From: Candidatus Freyarchaeota archaeon
GTDB lineage: Archaea; Asgardarchaeota; Jordiarchaeia; Jordiarchaeales; Jordiarchaeaceae
Assembly: GCA_030587365.1 (NCBI GenBank)
Contig: JAUQZE010000003.1
Coordinates: forward strand, 1 to 64,000
DNA length: 64,000 bases
Direction of reading: 5' to 3'
The translations under genes were made by a program, and so were the position numbers. Positions 60,479 to 64,000 of this stretch are shown here, piece by piece. The notes under the pieces were generated by a model. That model had not been told where the DNA came from. It saw nothing but the letters and a program-made list of their open reading frames with translations, and made no database searches. The stretch's first letter is position 1. Every line of letters begins with the position of its first letter.

Positions 60479-61456
60479 ATGAAAACTTCTATGTATGAGA
60501 TGTTAGAACTGGATTATGGACGCGTATCTGAGAAGATTGAAGAGTTTATAAGGAATAGTGTTAAAAGTTTCAAGAAAGACGGTGTTATTGTGGGTATGAG
60601 TGGAGGTATAGACTCAAGTACTACGGCTACTTTGAGCGCCCGAGCTTTGGGCCCTGATAGAGTGTTTGGTCTTTTGATGCCGGAGAGGGACAGTGAGCCG
60701 CAAAACTTCAAGGACGCGAAGCAACTGGCCTCGGAGCTAGAAATAGAGTATGAGGTTTTGGATATAACTCCAATACTGAAAGAAATGGGAATATATGATA
60801 TACTCCCAGATCGAATCGTGAAAGATAAGAAGTTGTTCCTGAAGAAACTAGAAGAGGCGGTAAGAGCCTCCTTGTTTGAAGCAAAAACCGTAGATATACC
60901 AATAGTTGACCCTAAGTCCAGTGTGGGCGATTACTCCTTCACATTAAGAGACAAATCTTCAGATATAGAACCGATTAGCGCAAAGGAGGGTAAGCGGGGT
61001 TACTGCTTCACCTTTCCAAAGGTGAGACTAAGAAGCATTATGCTCTACTACAAAGCCTGCCTTAAAAATCTGTTAGTTACAGGAACACTCTGCAAGTCGG
61101 AATACGCTACAAGCATGTATGAGGAACACGGAGACGGAGCCTGCGAAATTGCACCACTTAGGAATCTCTACAAAACTCAAGTGAGACAACTCGCACAATA
61201 CCTAAAACTTCCGAAGAACATAATAACGAAACCTTCATCTCCAGACTTAATCTTAGGATCCTTAATTACTGATGAGATTATAATGGGTATGAAATACGAA
61301 ACAATGGACGCCATACTGTACTGCTTAGAACAAGGAATGAAAACCAGCGAAATAACAGAAAAACTGGATGTTGACGAAGCCACCGTTAAAAAAGTTGAAA
61401 GAACAGTTGCCTACGCGAACATGAGGAGAGAACTGCCCTACGCCGCACCGATATGA
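60479..61456 (+). CDS. nadE: NadE-like ATP pyrophosphatase, copy 3
   Basis: 325 residues, closest to copy 1; the last 130 residues are almost identical to it at protein and base level ('GTLCKSEYATSMYEEHGDGA', 'TVAYANMRRELPYAAPI'). PP-loop 'VIVGMSGGIDSSTTATLSAR'. It contains the extra segment 'KSSVGDYSFTLRDKSSDIEP'. ATG 60479 follows GAAAGGAGGGTAATGT, and the 15 bases before that are also shared with copy 1. Recent duplication or gene conversion with copy 1 is likely. Confidence 0.78.
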   Translation: MKTSMYEMLELDYGRVSEKIEEFIRNSVKSFKKDGVIVGMSGGIDSSTTATLSARALGPDRVFGLLMPERDSEPQNFKDAKQLASELEIEYEVLDITPILKEMGIYDILPDRIVKDKKLFLKKLEEAVRASLFEAKTVDIPIVDPKSSVGDYSFTLRDKSSDIEPISAKEGKRGYCFTFPKVRLRSIMLYYKACLKNLLVTGTLCKSEYATSMYEEHGDGACEIAPLRNLYKTQVRQLAQYLKLPKNIITKPSSPDLILGSLITDEIIMGMKYETMDAILYCLEQGMKTSEITEKLDVDEATVKKVERTVAYANMRRELPYAAPI

Positions 61457-61555
61457 AAATAGATCCTCATAAAAACAATTTAGAGGACTAATTTTGCTCA
61501 ACTAATATCAGTCTACAATTCCTACCAGAAGAGTGTGAAACACAAAATTTTAAAT

Positions 61556-62218
61556 TCAAGTTCCTTTGTCATATTTTTTTACGAACAGCTTTTGCAATTT
61601 ACTTGCTGTTTTTGTCCCTATTCCCTGAACACTGGCTATCTCGTCGAAATCAGCGTTAAATAAACTTTTCAGGTCTCCGAAGTGTTCCAAAAGCTTCTTC
61701 GCCCGAATCTCGCCAATCCCGGGAAGCGACGACACAATAAATACGAGTTGATCGCCAGTATCCCGTTTTACTCTTGAAATCATCGGGATACGAGGTTCGT
61801 TGCCTTCCACCCTTTCATTCAGACTTTTCAAGAAAACCGCCGTATCAAATGCTGTTTCGAGATTGATTATTTGCACGATTCCCTTCTTACCTTCCAGGCT
61901 TCTTTTTAGTGAAGCACCGGCTAGCGATGAGAGGTAAGCTTCCCTCTTGATTTTTCGGTACATCAAGGCTTCCGAAATTATCCCCTCCACGATAAGGTAG
62001 CTCAAGTCAAAATTTGTGCTGAGGTCGTAAAGCTGAGTGTGAAGGTGGCCAGAGGTTAAGCTGGAGACGTAATCGTTGATCTCCTTCCTCTCAACGCATA
62101 GCGTATCACTGAGTAAGTAGTCGCCTACAGGTAAATCGGCAAACTGAATTTCTACGCCAAACTTTTCCAACTGCTTGGGAACTATACTTCTCTTTTCACG
62201 ATTGTCAACAATAATCAT
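61556..62218 (-). CDS. xpf: XPF/ERCC4-type structure-specific nuclease (short archaeal form)
   Basis: About 220 residues. The ERCC4 nuclease domain has 'MIIVDNREKRSIVPKQLEKF', 'FADLPVGDYLLSDTLCVERK' with the GDY...ERK catalytic motif (the ERK at residues ~45-48), and a tandem helix-hairpin-helix: 'SSLPGIGEIRAKKLLEHFGD' and 'IASVQGIGTKTASKLQKLF'. No helicase domain, as in crenarchaeal XPF that works with PCNA on flaps and forks. I see no clear PIP box at the C-terminus. ATG 62218 follows AGGGTGA; GTG 62227 is possible. Convergent with NadE-like copy 3. Confidence 0.9.
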   Translation of the reverse strand: MIIVDNREKRSIVPKQLEKFGVEIQFADLPVGDYLLSDTLCVERKEINDYVSSLTSGHLHTQLYDLSTNFDLSYLIVEGIISEALMYRKIKREAYLSSLAGASLKRSLEGKKGIVQIINLETAFDTAVFLKSLNERVEGNEPRIPMISRVKRDTGDQLVFIVSSLPGIGEIRAKKLLEHFGDLKSLFNADFDEIASVQGIGTKTASKLQKLFVKKYDKGT

Positions 62219-62530
62219 CGAATTCACCCTAAAAAATCCCTTTTCATAATTCTAAGCCAAAACATGACCAACATTTGTAGGAAGCCATATTTTCCAACCA
62301 ATAAACCTGTCATACTTATTACATTAAGCCTTAGGATACTTCTGTATCTCTCTGATTTATAAAAGGCACACCAATAACGCCCTTTAGAAATTTTAATGAG
62401 CCATCAGATTGCCAGCATATCATGTGAACTTTCAATCGCAAACTATTTTATCTTGTGAATCTAACAACGATATTTTTAAATATTAAGTTAAGAGAGAAAA
62501 TAGCAATTACTTTTAGGGGTGAAGAGTTTT

Positions 62531-63838
62531 ATGAGTGAAGAGTATGATGTGATTGTTGTCGGATCGGCTTTTGCAGGTGCAGTCGCAGCCAAAACCGCCG
62601 CTGAAAAAGGACTCAAAGTTCTACTGCTCGAAAGATCAACGGAACCCGGTGAAAAAATAGTTTCTGGAGGCATACTCACTCACGACGCCTTCAGTGAGCC
62701 AGGCTTGGAGTTTATAAAAGAAGCACCGCTGGAAAGGGAGCTTAAAGGTGTCAAGTGGATTATGTGTAATGAGAATGGTGAAGCACCGTTAGATCTTACC
62801 TTCAGGAGTACAGACGGTAGCCGTGTGGGTTATACCATCTACTGTTACGATTTTTGTAAATGGCTAACTCAACTGGCGGTGGATGCTGGAGCCGAGTTTA
62901 GAAACAACACCACTGTGGTAGACGTTATCAAAAAGGACGGCTCTGTTAGGGGAGTTGTAACGGAGAAGGGCGAGAAAATCAATAGCAAAGTTGTTATCGC
63001 AGCCGACGGAGGAAAATCCCTAATAGGCATTAAAGCCGGAGTCAGAAGAAAGCTACCACCGGAGAATGTTGAAAACTGCGTAGTCCTAGATTTCACCATA
63101 CCCGAACGGGAGATTAGGAGGCTCGGCCTCTCAGACACTTTTGAGGTCTATTGGGGCACATTAACACCTGCAGACATAGGGTCGTACGTCTGGATATTTC
63201 CCTACAAGGAAAGTTTCCATCTCGGAGTTGGAGCACTGGTTTCAAGCAGAAAGAGTCCAACCATTTTCATGGAGAGATTCTTACACTCAAACCTGTGGAA
63301 GGACAGATTCGAAGATATTGTAAAGTTCAGATCTTGGATGTGGAACACGGTTCCTCTGTGGTCCGCTCTTGACAGAGAAGAAAAGATGCTTGAGGAAACG
63401 TACGGTAACGGTGTCCTCATAGCGGGTGACGCTGGAGGATTCCTAGACTCCTTTACCTGTGCCGGATTTTACGGCTCAATGGTTTCGGGTATGCTCGCAG
63501 GCGAAACCGCAGCCGAAGCCATTTCCAAGGACGATGTCTCAGAGCAAGGACTTTCAATTTATGAGGAAAAGTACAAGAAAAGACTCATTTGGAGACTCAT
63601 GCAAAGACCGTGGAGAAGAGACGTTATCGCGGGAATCGGTGGAGAAAAAATCATTCAACTTAGCTCCAACATATCCAATTACGTGATCAGAGCAGGATTT
63701 GACCAGCCCAAACCATCGGACTTGATGCTGCTATTCGGCGGGTTCCTACCCATACTAAGATACATCGGGCCGTTCCTAAACAGAAAACTTCCAATGTTAT
63801 TTAATGAACTAATGCTCATTATGGGGGTGGCGAAATGA
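62531..63838 (+). CDS. FixC-like FAD oxidoreductase, copy 2
   Basis: About 435 residues. 'YDVIVVGSAFAGAVAAKTAA' is the FAD fold, although the usual GxGxxG is GSAFAG here. 'SGGILTHDAFSEPGLEF', 'EKINSKVVIAADGGKSLIG' and 'GNGVLIAGDAGGFLDSFTCA' follow. ATG 62531 is chosen because AGGGGTGAAGAG precedes it; a GTG at 62519 is in frame. Its stop overlaps the next gene's ATG (ATGA), so it is coupled to the ferredoxin. Similar to copy 1 at 52065 but diverged. Confidence 0.85.
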   Translation: MSEEYDVIVVGSAFAGAVAAKTAAEKGLKVLLLERSTEPGEKIVSGGILTHDAFSEPGLEFIKEAPLERELKGVKWIMCNENGEAPLDLTFRSTDGSRVGYTIYCYDFCKWLTQLAVDAGAEFRNNTTVVDVIKKDGSVRGVVTEKGEKINSKVVIAADGGKSLIGIKAGVRRKLPPENVENCVVLDFTIPEREIRRLGLSDTFEVYWGTLTPADIGSYVWIFPYKESFHLGVGALVSSRKSPTIFMERFLHSNLWKDRFEDIVKFRSWMWNTVPLWSALDREEKMLEETYGNGVLIAGDAGGFLDSFTCAGFYGSMVSGMLAGETAAEAISKDDVSEQGLSIYEEKYKKRLIWRLMQRPWRRDVIAGIGGEKIIQLSSNISNYVIRAGFDQPKPSDLMLLFGGFLPILRYIGPFLNRKLPMLFNELMLIMGVAK

Positions 63839-64000
63839 GTTATAAAAAGTTAGAAGGAACAACCTGGACACCGGGCGGAGAATTCATCAAAATCGACCCA
63901 GAAATCTGTACAGGATGCAAGGACTGTGTCAAGGTTTGCCCCGGAGGAGTAATCAGCATGGTTAACGAGAAAGCCAAGGCTACAAAATACGAGAACTGCT
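63835..64000 (+). CDS. FixX-like ferredoxin, truncated by the window end
   Basis: The first 55 residues are present: 'GGEFIKIDPEICTGCKDCVK' and 'VCPGGVISMVNEKAKA'. One full CxxCxxCxxxCP cluster motif is visible and the second is starting ('YENC'). ATG 63835 overlaps the FixC-like stop by four bases. The rest lies outside the window. Confidence 0.85.
   Translation, partial: MSYKKLEGTTWTPGGEFIKIDPEICTGCKDCVKVCPGGVISMVNEKAKATKYENC

Overview
The window looks like a chromosomal segment of an anaerobic archaeon. TATA-type promoters with 20-25 nt spacing, purine-rich GGAGG ribosome sites and many TTG/GTG starts are visible. So are archaeal or archaea-typical proteins: a short XPF-type nuclease without helicase, an RNase J-like beta-CASP protein, a thiol:fumarate-reductase-like TfrA/TfrB pair, corrinoid methyltransferase parts, FixC/FixX-like flavoprotein-ferredoxin pairs and a UPF0261/PEP-hydrolase-like pair. 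The mix would suit a Bathyarchaeia-like TACK archaeon, but nothing here fixes the lineage. I saw no rRNA, tRNA or CRISPR array.

Layout. 1-5.0 kb: a truncated GC-rich ORF, a B12-binding radical SAM protein, and three tandem SCP2-domain genes, each behind a long leader that can fold. 5-20 kb: an MmgE/PrpD protein, two fumarate-reductase-type flavoproteins (one orphan, one with its Fe-S partner), a concentration of HEAT-repeat proteins, two copies of a multi-TM membrane protein, and several decayed gene copies including a CHAT-protease-like remnant. 20-30 kb: two nucleotidyltransferase modules, a DUF3795 protein, one insertion sequence whose transposase is split at an A8 slippery run, a membrane-anchored coiled-coil protein, an Fe-S protein, a third membrane paralog and RNase J. 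30-39 kb: catabolic redox genes (old-yellow-enzyme type reductase, UPF0261, PEP-hydrolase-like, GlcD, GlcF). 39-46 kb: a very large anchored FG-GAP/Ig-like surface protein divergent from a GH94-type phosphorylase. 46-62 kb: three copies each of a KaiC/GvpD-like double-RecA ATPase and a NadE-like ATP pyrophosphatase, interrupted by a corrinoid protein/methyltransferase pair, a FixX/FixC pair and queC, and closed by xpf. 62.5-64 kb: a second FixC/FixX pair cut by the window edge.

The dominant theme is local duplication and decay. Complete paralogs occur for SCP2 (3), the membrane protein (3), HEAT proteins (2 close copies), the RecA-like ATPase (3) and NadE-like (3). At least five remnants are short 3' ends that keep their stop codon: tfrB twice, the HEAT/zinc gene, xpf and the corrinoid methyltransferase. 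The best candidates for undescribed biology are the ATPase/NadE-like co-amplification, the structured leaders of the SCP2 genes, and three ORFs where a strong ribosome site is followed by AUA instead of a normal start.
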